A DNA stretch of 64,000 nt, taken from contig JAEZCE010000017.1 in the NCBI GenBank assembly GCA_023429995.1, positions 89,265-153,264 of the forward strand. The letters are read 5' to 3'. How positions within the stretch are numbered: position 1 is the first letter of the stretch; the number at the start of each line of letters is the position of its first letter. The DNA is from Bacillota bacterium. GTDB taxonomy: Bacteria > Bacillota > UBA4882 > UBA8346. Positions 8,531 through 16,892 of this stretch are shown piece after piece. The notes below the pieces were generated by a model that did no database searches, had not been told where the DNA came from, and saw nothing but the letters and a program-made list of their open reading frames with translations. Position numbers and translations under genes: made by a program.

Positions 8531-10360
8531 ATGATGGTATCAGAAATGGAAAAAGATTTTTACGATGTACTTTGTTATACCAGAATGCCGCAGGAAGAGT
8601 TGATTTATGCGCCAAAACTGGCATACAGTATGCATCTGGCAGTGAGTGAAGATGGAGCCGGTTTCCAGCCTTTGAATCATAATTCCGGAGTGTTGTTTGC
8701 GAAGGCTACCGAAAATGACGACTTAACTCTCAACGCCAAGAGTCTTAAGAATCCTTATATATTTTATATGGCGGATGGTACTTTTGGGGTGGTGGCTGTC
8801 CGTACAGAGCCGGATGGGGGAAATGACGCGCAGAGCAAGGGGCAAATTATTTTATTTACTTCCCCCGATCTCCTCAAATATAAGGAAATTGGACTGATTG
8901 ATCTGAAGGGAGATACTTTTGTTTACGATGTGGCATGTCGGTATGATCTGGTAAAGAAGTCCTATGTGATATGCTGGAGCGATGAGCAGAGGAACTATTA
9001 CCAAAATTTGATCGATGATATCATGACCCTCTCCGCTGTTTCCGCACGGCAAAAAACCGAAGCTTTCGCTTTAACCCCGGTTAGTACGGATATTGAAGGA
9101 ATAGTTCCCGGGAACATGATTCGTGTGTCTCGGAAAGTGGCGCACCGACTTGTCAGCAAACTTACGGTTCCCAATAATGTAAAAATTGAAGTTCCTGAAA
9201 GCGTAGTTGTTACATCAGAAGAAGGCTTGAATACGATGAGAGCGACTGCGGTTTACAGTGACGGGACAACAGCCTTGAAGGCCATCGATTGGGACACTTC
9301 GGAAATAGAATGGAAAAAGCCAGGAACATATCGCATAACAGGCGCCGTCCGTCAAGATCATTTTGCATTTCCCATGGCCATTCACCGCGCCGACCCCTGC
9401 ATCGCCAAATGGAATGGCAAGTATTATTTTATTGCCACCAATGATGCCGATGGCAATCATACATTATTCATGAGGGAAGCGGATACCATTCCGGGTCTGG
9501 TGAATGCCGCGGAAATATTGATCCTGGATTCCGGCACTTATGAGGATATTGGCGGATTGCTTTGGGCGCCGGAGTTTCACATTATCGAAGATGATCTCTA
9601 TATCTTTCATGGGGCAACACCCGGAGAATTTTACCGTGAAGAATCCCACGTTATGAAGTTGCGAAGAGGCGGTAATCCGCTATGTGCGGCCGACTGGTCA
9701 AGGCCCTGGCGGGTGGTGAAAAAAGATGGGACCTATCTTTGTGAAGCAGGGAAAACCATCTCCCTGGATATGACCAACTTTAAATGGAACGAGGAATATT
9801 ACGTCGCCTGGTCGCAGCGGCAGTTTCTGCCAGTGGATCTGGGCGCCTGGATTTATATTGCCAAAGTTGATCCGGGGGAGCCATGGAAACTTACCACCGA
9901 CCCGGTGCTGTTATCCAAGCCCGATTATGGATGGGCCAACAACCATATTTTTGTGGAAGAAGGTCCCTTTGCTCTGATTCGCGGCGGAAAGTTATTTTTG
10001 ACTTTTGCCGGCGCATTGATTGACGCCACTTATGTTGTGGGACTGCTGACTGCGGAGCAAGGCGCGGATTTATTAAACCCTGACAGTTGGACCAAAGGAA
10101 ATTACCCACTATTAACATCACGAAGTGTACCCGGGGAATACGGTCCCGGTCATAATTCCTATGTGACGGATGATGATGGAACCGTGTGGAATGCTTATCA
10201 TGCCAGACCGGGGATTGAGGGACCCAGATCTTCCGGCTTACGCCGGGTTCATTTTGATATTGACGGGTATCCGGTACTGGATTTGACGGAGGATAAAGAT
10301 TTGAATCAGGAATTGGCCAAAGTATCTCTAAACTTAAAAGTGAGGATTGATCAATATTAA
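8531..10360 (+). CDS. GH43-type glycosidase with an N-terminal propeller-like region and Ig-like linker
   Basis: Protein of 609 residues with no signal peptide. Residues about 1-200 resemble an incomplete beta-propeller. Residues about 215-275 look like a bacterial Ig-like domain (PESVVVTSEEGLNTMRATAV). Residues about 280-590 form a GH43-type five-bladed propeller. Asp288 in HRADPCIAKWNGKYYF fits the catalytic base, and Glu477 in EEGPF is the likely general acid. It lies after the second importer and before the GH39 gene, so an intracellular arabinofuranosidase/xylosidase acting on imported arabinoxylan fragments is likely. ATG 8531 follows AAGGAGAAGG. Substrate is inferred; the subfamily is uncertain. 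Confidence 0.82.
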   Translation: MMVSEMEKDFYDVLCYTRMPQEELIYAPKLAYSMHLAVSEDGAGFQPLNHNSGVLFAKATENDDLTLNAKSLKNPYIFYMADGTFGVVAVRTEPDGGNDAQSKGQIILFTSPDLLKYKEIGLIDLKGDTFVYDVACRYDLVKKSYVICWSDEQRNYYQNLIDDIMTLSAVSARQKTEAFALTPVSTDIEGIVPGNMIRVSRKVAHRLVSKLTVPNNVKIEVPESVVVTSEEGLNTMRATAVYSDGTTALKAIDWDTSEIEWKKPGTYRITGAVRQDHFAFPMAIHRADPCIAKWNGKYYFIATNDADGNHTLFMREADTIPGLVNAAEILILDSGTYEDIGGLLWAPEFHIIEDDLYIFHGATPGEFYREESHVMKLRRGGNPLCAADWSRPWRVVKKDGTYLCEAGKTISLDMTNFKWNEEYYVAWSQRQFLPVDLGAWIYIAKVDPGEPWKLTTDPVLLSKPDYGWANNHIFVEEGPFALIRGGKLFLTFAGALIDATYVVGLLTAEQGADLLNPDSWTKGNYPLLTSRSVPGEYGPGHNSYVTDDDGTVWNAYHARPGIEGPRSSGLRRVHFDIDGYPVLDLTEDKDLNQELAKVSLNLKVRIDQY

Positions 10361-10377
10361 ATGGAGGTAAATGCTTT

Positions 10378-11892
10378 ATGCTACAAATTAAAGTGCCGCA
10401 AGAATCAAAAGGAACGGAGTTTTCCGGGAGTTGGAATTTTTGTGTGGGTACGGGAAGGCTGGGACTGGCGTTGCAACAAGAGTACCTGGAGCATCTGTCC
10501 CTGGTTCAGAAGGAAATCGGTTTTCAATATATCAGGGGACATGGATTGTTTCATGATGACATCGGGATCTACCGCGAAGATGAGGTTCATGGTGAAATCA
10601 GACCCTTTTACAATTTTACATATATCGACAGGATATTTGATGCTTTTCTGGAAAGAGGGATCCGGCCCTTTGTTGAACTGGGATTTATGCCGGCCAGGCT
10701 GTCATCTGGCAGAGAGACGGTTTTTTATTGGAAAGGAAATATCAGCCCACCAAAGGATTATCAGAAATGGGTCAATCTTATTCGGGCGACGGTTATCCAT
10801 TTTATCGCCCGCTATGGCCTGGAGGAAGTGTTAAAATGGCCTTTTGAGGTATGGAACGAGCCTAATCTTGAGGGGTTTTGGAAGAATGCCGACCAGTCCG
10901 AATACTTCAAGTTATATAAGGTTACAGCAATGGCGATTAAAGAAATCAATCCGGACCTGAAAGTGGGAGGGCCGGCTATCTCTGGCGGCGCAGACCACTG
11001 GATTACGGATTTTCTAAACTTTTGCCAGGAGGAAAAGGCGCCGGTAGATTTTGTGACACGGCATGCCTATACATCAAAAGCGCCGGAGGTGACACCCCAT
11101 TTCTATTACCAGGAATTGCATCATAATCAATATATGCTGGATGAATTCAAACAGGCAAGGGAATTGATCGACCAATCACCCATCCCAAAACTACCCTTTC
11201 ATATCACGGAATATAATTCTTCATGGCATCCGCTTAATCCCGTTCACGACACAGTTTTGAATGCTGCTTACCAAGCAAGAATTTTAAGTGAAGGCGGGGA
11301 TTATGTTGATTCCTTTTCTTACTGGACCTTTAGTGATGTGTTTGAGGAATGTGATGTTCCAAGATCCCAATTCCACGGGGGCTTCGGGATGATTGCCCTC
11401 AATGGAATACCCAAGCCGACCTTTCATGTGTTTAAGTTCTTTAAAAGCATGGAGGGAGAAATACTTTACCGGGACGAGCAGATGCTGGTGACTAGAAAAG
11501 AAAACGGCTCGTTGGCATTGATTGTCTGGAACCTAGTCTTAGAAAACGGAGCAGGCTTTGAAAAGGAGCTTGAGATGGAACTGCCGGTGGGTTTTACTTC
11601 GGCATTTGTTCAAAGGAATACCCTTAGCGAAGAATACGGTAATCCGTGGCGAACATGGATTAGGATGGGCAGACCAAGATTTCCCTCCCGGGATAAGGTG
11701 GAAATCTTGAAGGAAGTTGCCAGGCCACTGGTTACCACAAGTCGGCTTGAAAGTGAAAATGGGTATCTAAAGTTGAAAATTCAACTGACTAAAAATGAAG
11801 TTTCGCTTTTCCGGATTTCGGAGATTGAGGATGAATCATCTTCATACATCGGACTGGATGATGGTAAAATTACGAGTTATGACAGATCATAA
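10378..11892 (+). CDS. xynB: GH39 beta-xylosidase
   Basis: Cytoplasmic retaining beta-xylosidase of 504 residues, releasing xylose from the non-reducing end of xylo-oligosaccharides. The acid/base is Glu161 in VWNEPN and the nucleophile is Glu278 in HITEYNSSW. These positions match Glu160 and Glu277 of the Thermoanaerobacterium saccharolyticum enzyme. An N-terminal (beta/alpha)8 barrel is followed by a C-terminal beta-sandwich. The ATG at 10378 follows GGAGG at 10363; another ATG at 10371 is out of frame. It is the last gene of the xylan locus, 17 bp after the GH43 gene. Confidence 0.92.
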   Translation: MLQIKVPQESKGTEFSGSWNFCVGTGRLGLALQQEYLEHLSLVQKEIGFQYIRGHGLFHDDIGIYREDEVHGEIRPFYNFTYIDRIFDAFLERGIRPFVELGFMPARLSSGRETVFYWKGNISPPKDYQKWVNLIRATVIHFIARYGLEEVLKWPFEVWNEPNLEGFWKNADQSEYFKLYKVTAMAIKEINPDLKVGGPAISGGADHWITDFLNFCQEEKAPVDFVTRHAYTSKAPEVTPHFYYQELHHNQYMLDEFKQARELIDQSPIPKLPFHITEYNSSWHPLNPVHDTVLNAAYQARILSEGGDYVDSFSYWTFSDVFEECDVPRSQFHGGFGMIALNGIPKPTFHVFKFFKSMEGEILYRDEQMLVTRKENGSLALIVWNLVLENGAGFEKELEMELPVGFTSAFVQRNTLSEEYGNPWRTWIRMGRPRFPSRDKVEILKEVARPLVTTSRLESENGYLKLKIQLTKNEVSLFRISEIEDESSSYIGLDDGKITSYDRS

Positions 11893-12018
11893 GAATGACA
11901 TGGGGTCATAACAGCGGTATCGTTCAGTGAGGAGCGCGGACTCCCAAATGTTAATGAATTAACTGGTTTTTCTGGATTTTTAGGTGCGAAAGTTGAGTAA
12001 TAAAATAAAGAAGGGTTG

Positions 12019-12061
12019 CCGGCTTCCTTTCAGGACCGCGGGTTATTCAACGGGAAGCCGG
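12019..12061 (+). terminator. Hairpin downstream of xynB
   Basis: CCGGCTTCC at 12019-12027 pairs with GGAAGCCGG at 12053-12061. No T-tract follows, so termination is possible but not assured. The rest of 11893-12131 shows no gene. Confidence 0.45.
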
Positions 12062-12131
12062 GGTGCCCGGAGGGTTGGTTATCCGGGATGACCCACGGAA
12101 ACCTGGGAGATTCGCCTGTTTTTTTGCCGGA

Positions 12132-12335
12132 TTAGCTTCTGATATTGGGCGGAACCGGAAATGGCGCCTGCTCATCGGTTACAGGCATCCAATAATCGGC
12201 TTCCAGATAATTACCGGTATCATGATCATAAAAAGAATGATTGACGTACATTCCCTTATAAACAGCTTCATCAATTGAGAAATATACGGATTTAAATTGT
12301 ACCGGTTTTCCATCCTCAACATGGGTCCATTCCAT
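12132..12335 (-). CDS. Small acidic aromatic-rich protein, 67 residues, unknown
   Basis: I do not recognise this protein. The start is fixed at the minus-strand ATG 12335 by an excellent ribosome binding site, AAAGGAGGGG, eight bases upstream; longer versions to 12440 lack one. The product is rich in Asp, Glu, Tyr and Trp (MEWTHVEDGKPVQFKS.., ending PFPVPPNIRS) and has no membrane segment or signal peptide. It is the downstream neighbour of the repeat protein at 12511-13143 on the same strand, so they may be co-transcribed. Confidence 0.55.
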   Translation of the reverse strand: MEWTHVEDGKPVQFKSVYFSIDEAVYKGMYVNHSFYDHDTGNYLEADYWMPVTDEQAPFPVPPNIRS

Positions 12336-12510
12336 CTTGACCCCTCCTTTGGAAGATTGTTCCTTATTATTTTCGCCGATTTCATCCCAAGTTATCCTGT
12401 GAGATTGTGCGAATTCATATATTTTGTATTTCTTCATCATCGGCGCGCCCGTCGCGAATTTTTTTTGGGCGTCCCCGGATTGATAAAAAAGGATTTTTAA
12501 AAGCTTTCAA

Positions 12511-13143
12511 TCACATCTCCGGGAAAACTTTCTGCCCATCGAGGCCTACCGGTTCTTCCAGCTCCTCCAGTTCCTCAAGTTCATCCAGTTCTTCCTGTTC
12601 GTTTTCTTCCCCGTCTGCTTCGGAAATTTCCTCTTGGGGGTTGTTCATTCCCAGATTGGAAGCAAGGGCCGAATTATCTCCACTGACAGCATGTTGTTGT
12701 TTGGTATTGGAACTTTGGATGGCGGCGTTGGTTCCGCCGGCGCTGTCGATATTACTGCCGCTGGCTACTTGAGTTGCGGATGATTCCCCCGAAGTCTCAT
12801 TGACCTGGTTGTTGATGACTATAGTGAGTTCTTCCTCGGCATTCCATTCTCCATCGATATCGTGGGGTTCGGATTGATTGCCTTTCATGCCGAAATTACG
12901 AGCTTTCCCTTGAGCTCCGACGCTTTGCTGTTGTTCCGTATTGGATGAATCGAGGGCGGCATTGTTACCCGCGGCGCTGTTTCTACCGGCTCCACTGGCA
13001 ATCTGGGTCGTATTGGGGGCAATCGTGAATTGATTATTGATGATGATCACAATTTTCTTTTTTTCGGATACCGGTGACTCGGAAATAGTCTCTTTCCCGT
13101 CGCTTTTCATGGTGATAATGATTTTTTCATCGCCAACTGCCAA
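12511..13143 (-). CDS. Two-repeat polar protein with acidic tail, unknown
   Basis: A 210-residue protein with two internal repeats. Each repeat starts with a hydrophobic strand plus INNQ (IVIIINNQF at about residue 32, TIVINNQV at about 106) and continues with T-Q-A/V-S-G..S/N-A-G-N-A-A-SSNT-QQ. The repeats end in NFGM and NLGM. A Glu-rich tail (about residues 165-198) follows. There is no signal peptide. The Asn/Gln/Gly/Ala spacing is reminiscent of curli-like or other beta-solenoid repeats and of spore-surface proteins, but I cannot assign a family. A TTG start at 13143 lies behind AAAGGA. Codon use looks coding throughout. Confidence 0.7.
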   Translation of the reverse strand: MAVGDEKIIITMKSDGKETISESPVSEKKKIVIIINNQFTIAPNTTQIASGAGRNSAAGNNAALDSSNTEQQQSVGAQGKARNFGMKGNQSEPHDIDGEWNAEEELTIVINNQVNETSGESSATQVASGSNIDSAGGTNAAIQSSNTKQQHAVSGDNSALASNLGMNNPQEEISEADGEENEQEELDELEELEELEEPVGLDGQKVFPEM

Positions 13144-13303
13144 TTTTAACCATTCCTTTCTCTGTTTTAAATAGTCTATGTAAAAGATTGCAACAGTGAA
13201 ACGTAATTTCAGCCTATCAGGTTAAATTTCATAAGAGGTTATGATACCTTTTCGGGTAAGCGTTCTGTTTTGAGCCTGAAATAGGCCATCGTTTTGGGAG
13301 AAA

Positions 13304-13429
13304 GAATGAATTCCGTGACGGAAAGAATGCATCGGATGACAGAAAGAATGATTTCTGTGACGGAAAGAATGCATCGGATGACGGAAAGAATGATTTCTGT
13401 GACGGAATGAATGCATCGGATGACGGAAT
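13304..13429. repeat. Tandem array of six 21-bp units (alternating, 42-bp period)
   Basis: Six 21-bp units start at 13304, 13325, 13346, 13367, 13388 and 13409. Two types alternate: GAATGATTTCTGTGACGGAA and GAATGCATCGGATGACGGAA, each plus one base. Because 21 is a multiple of three, every frame without a stop stays open, which creates spurious minus-strand ORFs here. The array lies between the repeat protein and the methyltransferase operon. Another array of 21-bp units with different sequence ends the window. Confidence 0.92.
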
Positions 13430-13828
13430 CGGGGGAATATGGGGTAGGATAATAAATGAAACAATGGATGCAATATTTTTGTATAGGGTATCAAATATTT
13501 GGCGCGCCACCCAATATCAAAATTTGAGTTTTTCAAAATAGGTAGCGATTTTTTGTCACTTTTAGCTAAAAGGCTTTATTGCGCTACGGGAAAATATTGA
13601 AAATATTAGAGGAAAAAAATAGTCTTTTAACGAAATACAAGTAACACGATTCTAAAAAAAGTATTACCGAAAACGCTTGGCTGGTTCGTGCGAAAAGGAG
13701 AGGCGGGAAATGCGCGAACATGGTGAGGCCCATCGATTAGTGGGCCGTATTTGGGGGCGGCGGAAGCAAAAAGTCTGTTGAAGATGAGCAAAGTAGTATA
13801 TAAGGTTACAAAGGAGATGGATTGATTG
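13430..13828 (+). other. Long leader/intergenic region ahead of the metal ABC operon
   Basis: No convincing gene lies in these 400 bases. A compact hairpin, GGCCCA(13727-13732)/TGGGCC(13741-13746) with an 8-nt loop, sits in a G-rich segment about 80 bp before the methyltransferase start. Its neighbours (GAGAGGCGGGAAATGCGCG, GGGGGCGGCGGAAG) suggest a structured 5' untranslated region. I compared it mentally with cobalamin, NiCo, fluoride and ZTP riboswitches and saw no match. Confidence 0.4.
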
Positions 13829-14446
13829 ATGAATCAATTGGATAAGGAGCGGGCCGACTTTTTTGATGATTTGGCGGAACGATGGGACCAGACGGGTCCG
13901 GTTCCGGCGGCGGAGGCTATTGAAAAATTCCTGGCAAAGATGAGGATTGGCGTTGGCGAGAGGGTTCTGGACATAGGGACCGGCACGGGACTTTTGGTTC
14001 CTTATATCATGAAATACGTGCCGGGGGAAGTCGTCGCCGTGGATTTATCGGAAAAGATGCTTCAAAAGCTGGCGGCTAAATATCAAAGCTCTTATGGGGA
14101 CAAACTCAAAATTTCCCGCCAGGATGTTCATTGTTTGACCTTTGAGGGTGAGACGAAGGATGTGGCCATTTGCAACAGCGTATTTCCACATTTTCACGAC
14201 AAACCCAAAGCGCTTTCGGAAGTTTACCGGGTCTTAAAAAGCGGCGGCCGGATGGCGGTTCACCATTTTGCCGGAAGGGAAAAGATCAATTCGTTCCATA
14301 GCGCATCCACAGACCCGCGAATCCGGGAAGATTTTTTAGAGGATGGGACGGATCTGGCGGTAATGGTAAAAAAAACCGGTTTTACGGTAGTTGAGATGAG
14401 CGATACCGATCAGGAATATTTTTTGCTGGCGATTAAAAAACCATGA
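13829..14446 (+). CDS. Class I SAM-dependent methyltransferase
   Basis: Soluble methyltransferase of about 205 residues. Motif I, VLDIGTGTGLLVPY, begins near residue 47. VVAVDLSEKML and an acidic motif follow, and FPHFHDKPKALSEVYRVLKSGG corresponds to motifs II/III. It resembles the UbiE/Methyltransf_11 group. The substrate is unknown. It overlaps the ABC ATPase start by four bases (ATGA), so it is an integral first gene of the metal transporter operon, and a metal-linked or metallophore-related methylation is possible. ATG 13829 lies behind AAAGGAG; a TTG three bases upstream is an alternative. Confidence 0.83.
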   Translation: MNQLDKERADFFDDLAERWDQTGPVPAAEAIEKFLAKMRIGVGERVLDIGTGTGLLVPYIMKYVPGEVVAVDLSEKMLQKLAAKYQSSYGDKLKISRQDVHCLTFEGETKDVAICNSVFPHFHDKPKALSEVYRVLKSGGRMAVHHFAGREKINSFHSASTDPRIREDFLEDGTDLAVMVKKTGFTVVEMSDTDQEYFLLAIKKP

Positions 14447-15192
14447 CGGATTACGAAAACTTGGCCATCCGGATTGAACATTTAGTCGCCGGTTACGGCA
14501 AAAAAAGAGTTCTGAACGGTTTGAATTTTCAGGTTTCCCAAGGCGAGAGCGTGGGTATTATCGGTCCCAACGGCTCAGGGAAAACCACTTTATTTAAAGT
14601 GATCCTGGGGCTGCTTAAGCCATGGCGGGGAGATATCAGTATTTTAGGCCATCAACTGGCAAGTGATAGAGAACGCCGTCTTACCCGGGGGAAAATCGGG
14701 TATGTACCTCAGCAAAATATTCCGGGAAAGCTTCCGATTACGGTTCATGATGCAGTGTTAATGGGACGGTGGGGGAAGAATTTTTGCGGCCTCAAAAGGC
14801 CCGGCCTCCAAGACCGGAAAACCACCAGCGACATGATTGCCTGGGTCGGTTTGGCCCATAAAGAGTGGAGCGATTGCCGCTATTTATCAGGGGGTGAGCA
14901 ACAAAAGGTCGCGATTGCCAGGGCGCTGGTCCGGGAAGCGGACATTCTTTTGCTGGATGAACCGACTGCCTTTTTGGACCCGAACTCCAGAAATGAGTTA
15001 CTGGCGCTGATGAAACGATTAAAACTGGAACAAGGTTTAACTTTGGTCGTCATTAGCCATCACCCCTGGCAAATAACGGACCTTACCGACCGCTCCTGGC
15101 AGTTGGCTGAGGGGACCCTGCGGCCGATATCGCCGGAGGAAAACCGGAGTTTACTCCGAGAAATGAAGGTCTTTCAAGATGAGTTTATTTGA
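14443..15192 (+). CDS. Zinc/manganese ABC transporter ATP-binding protein
   Basis: Cytoplasmic ATPase of 249 residues with Walker A GPNGSGKTT (about residue 44), Q-loop YVPQQN, signature LSGGEQQKV, Walker B ILLLDEP and the switch His in VISHH. These place it in the ZnuC/MntB group. It powers the permease that overlaps its end by 14 bases. The start overlaps the methyltransferase stop as ATGA. Confidence 0.9.
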   Translation: MTDYENLAIRIEHLVAGYGKKRVLNGLNFQVSQGESVGIIGPNGSGKTTLFKVILGLLKPWRGDISILGHQLASDRERRLTRGKIGYVPQQNIPGKLPITVHDAVLMGRWGKNFCGLKRPGLQDRKTTSDMIAWVGLAHKEWSDCRYLSGGEQQKVAIARALVREADILLLDEPTAFLDPNSRNELLALMKRLKLEQGLTLVVISHHPWQITDLTDRSWQLAEGTLRPISPEENRSLLREMKVFQDEFI

Positions 15193-16006
15193 TTATTTCC
15201 AAGTCCCCTTATTTCAAAAAGCTTTTTTAGGAGCTTTTTTGTCTGGAACTGGCCTTTCGCTTTTGGGAGTGGTGGTATTGACGCTTAACTTAACCACTGT
15301 GCGCTTCGCCTTGATGCATGTGGCGCTGTTGGGAGCGGCCGTCAGTATGGTAGCCGGTTTTTCGCCCTTGCTTGGCGCCATGATCGCCATTGGAATCGCC
15401 GCTTTACTATTGGGGCCGGCCGGAGATTATATCCGGGCCGATACCGGGGCGGTTGGCGTATTGTTTATGACGGGTTCGCTGGGATTGGCTTTTATGCTGT
15501 TTTATAAGGCCGGGGTCCCGGCCATGAATGCGTTTGCTCTTTTCACCGGCAATATCCTGGCGCTCCAAACGGTTGATTTATGGGTCATAGGGATTTTAGC
15601 CGGCGTAATTGTATTTTTAATGGTTGTTTTTTACCGTGAAATTCAGCTGGTGCTTTATAACCCGGACCTGGCGGAGGGTCTTGGCGTCCCGGTCAAGTTG
15701 ATCCGGAACGGACTTTTGTTACTTACAGGTTTGGCGATCGGAGTCAATTTCCGGCTGGTTGGGGCCTTGTTGATTGACGCGGCGGTATTGCTGCCGGCTA
15801 TGGCCGCATTGACCTTAGCGCGGGGACTCAAAGGAGTTCTGGTGCTTTCGGCTGTTTTCGGGGTCCTGTCCCAGGTGGGAGGACTGGCGGCTTCTATGAT
15901 TTTCGACCTTCCCAGCGGAGCCAGTATCACTTTAACTGCGGTTGGGCTGGTTGGTCTGGCCGGTATTTTGAAAAATTTAGTTCTCAAAATAAGGAGAGTG
16001 GGTTAA
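15179..16006 (+). CDS. Zinc/manganese ABC transporter permease (ABC-3 family)
   Basis: Integral membrane protein of 275 residues with seven to nine hydrophobic segments, typical of ZnuB/MntC/TroC permeases. Conserved features include the RFALMHVALLGAA and VNFRLVGALLIDAAVLLPA segments. It overlaps the ATPase gene by 14 bases and lies immediately before the binding protein, giving a complete importer. A metal (Zn or Mn) is the family substrate; which one is not visible. Confidence 0.9.
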   Translation: MSLFDYFQVPLFQKAFLGAFLSGTGLSLLGVVVLTLNLTTVRFALMHVALLGAAVSMVAGFSPLLGAMIAIGIAALLLGPAGDYIRADTGAVGVLFMTGSLGLAFMLFYKAGVPAMNAFALFTGNILALQTVDLWVIGILAGVIVFLMVVFYREIQLVLYNPDLAEGLGVPVKLIRNGLLLLTGLAIGVNFRLVGALLIDAAVLLPAMAALTLARGLKGVLVLSAVFGVLSQVGGLAASMIFDLPSGASITLTAVGLVGLAGILKNLVLKIRRVG

Positions 16007-16008
16007 AC

Positions 16009-16782
16009 ATGATGAAACTCAAAAAAATGTCGGGTTTTTCAAAGGGAATCCTGTTTCTGACGGCGTTGTGCCTGATTGGTTGGCTGGCGGCGCCCGGACG
16101 TTGCGCCGGGGCGAAAGTGGTGGTCGTGGCTTCCACCAGTTGGACGGGGGCCATTGCTGAAGCAGCCGGCGCCGATGAAGTGCGGGTTTTGGCTCCGTTG
16201 GAACTGAAACATCCGCCGGAGTATGATTACCGGCCGTCGGATATCGCCAAGCTGAAAGAGGCCACGGCTTTTGTTTATGCCGGATATGAGCCTTTCGCCA
16301 AGAAATTGCTGGCCGCCAGCGAGTTTCCCAAAAACAAGGTATTTACCGTGATGACCACCAATGAACCTGGAATTCTCAAACAGCAAGCGGGAATTTTGGC
16401 GGAAAAGTTAGGTACCCGGGCTCAAGAGGAGAGATGGGAAAAGCGTTTTGACCGGGTGATCGCGGATATTCAAAAACGGGCCCAGGGGAAAAAAGTTGCC
16501 CAAATCAAGGCCCTGGTTCAGCAACATCAACAGCCTTTCGTTCAATGGCTGGGTTATGACATCGTAGGGGTATTCGGCGCGGAGGAGATGAGTCCGGCTA
16601 AAGTAATGGAGTATGCTAACCTTGGACCGGAACTGGTTATCGATAATTTTCACAATCCGCAAGGGAAGCCCATCGTTGAAATCGCTCATTGCAAATATGT
16701 TGAATTGATTAACTTTCCCTCGGCGAAAGCCCCGTCTTTGATTGAAGTATTTCAGGAGAATGCCGGAAGACTTGGGCTATAA
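16009..16782 (+). CDS. Metal-binding periplasmic protein, ZnuA/TroA fold (short form)
   Basis: Binding protein of 257 residues, shorter than typical ZnuA (about 300). A signal peptide occupies residues 1-33 (FSKGILFLTALCLIGWL, cleavage near GRCAGA). A cysteine lies near the cleavage site but does not form a clear lipobox. Likely metal ligands are His63 in LKHPPEYD, then HNPQGKP and AHCKYVE near the C-terminus. The His-rich loop of classical ZnuA is absent. It closes the methyltransferase-ATPase-permease operon; AAGGAGAG precedes the ATG pair at 16009/16012. Confidence 0.82.
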   Translation: MMKLKKMSGFSKGILFLTALCLIGWLAAPGRCAGAKVVVVASTSWTGAIAEAAGADEVRVLAPLELKHPPEYDYRPSDIAKLKEATAFVYAGYEPFAKKLLAASEFPKNKVFTVMTTNEPGILKQQAGILAEKLGTRAQEERWEKRFDRVIADIQKRAQGKKVAQIKALVQQHQQPFVQWLGYDIVGVFGAEEMSPAKVMEYANLGPELVIDNFHNPQGKPIVEIAHCKYVELINFPSAKAPSLIEVFQENAGRLGL

Positions 16783-16801
16783 GTCCTTTTAATCTCTATA
16801 G

Positions 16802-16839
16802 GGGATGTTTCAACCGTTTCACAACGGTTGAAACATCCC
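16802..16839. repeat. Perfect 17-bp inverted repeat (hairpin)
   Basis: GGGATGTTTCAACCGTT at 16802-16818 and its exact complement at 16823-16839 enclose a TCAC loop. It lies 20 bp after the metal operon and may end it, but there is no T-run on either side, so a different role (processing, mobile element relic) is possible. Confidence 0.8.
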
Positions 16840-16892
16840 GCATTATCGGGACCTTTATCAGGAATGAAAATACCGACACCTAAAAGATCAAA

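Noticed and set aside
12336..12440. N-terminal extension of the 67-residue gene to 12440
   Set aside because: The extension has no ribosome binding site, while AAAGGAGGGG sits just before the internal ATG at 12335.
12407..12772. Plus-strand Ser-rich ORF opposite the two-repeat protein
   Set aside because: Its long serine run is the antisense of the Glu/Leu-rich tail, which is the better coding frame.
13222..13536. Two overlapping minus-strand ORFs rich in His/Ser/Phe repeats
   Set aside because: They are artefacts of the 21-bp tandem array, which keeps frames open; there is no ribosome binding site and two frames are open equally.
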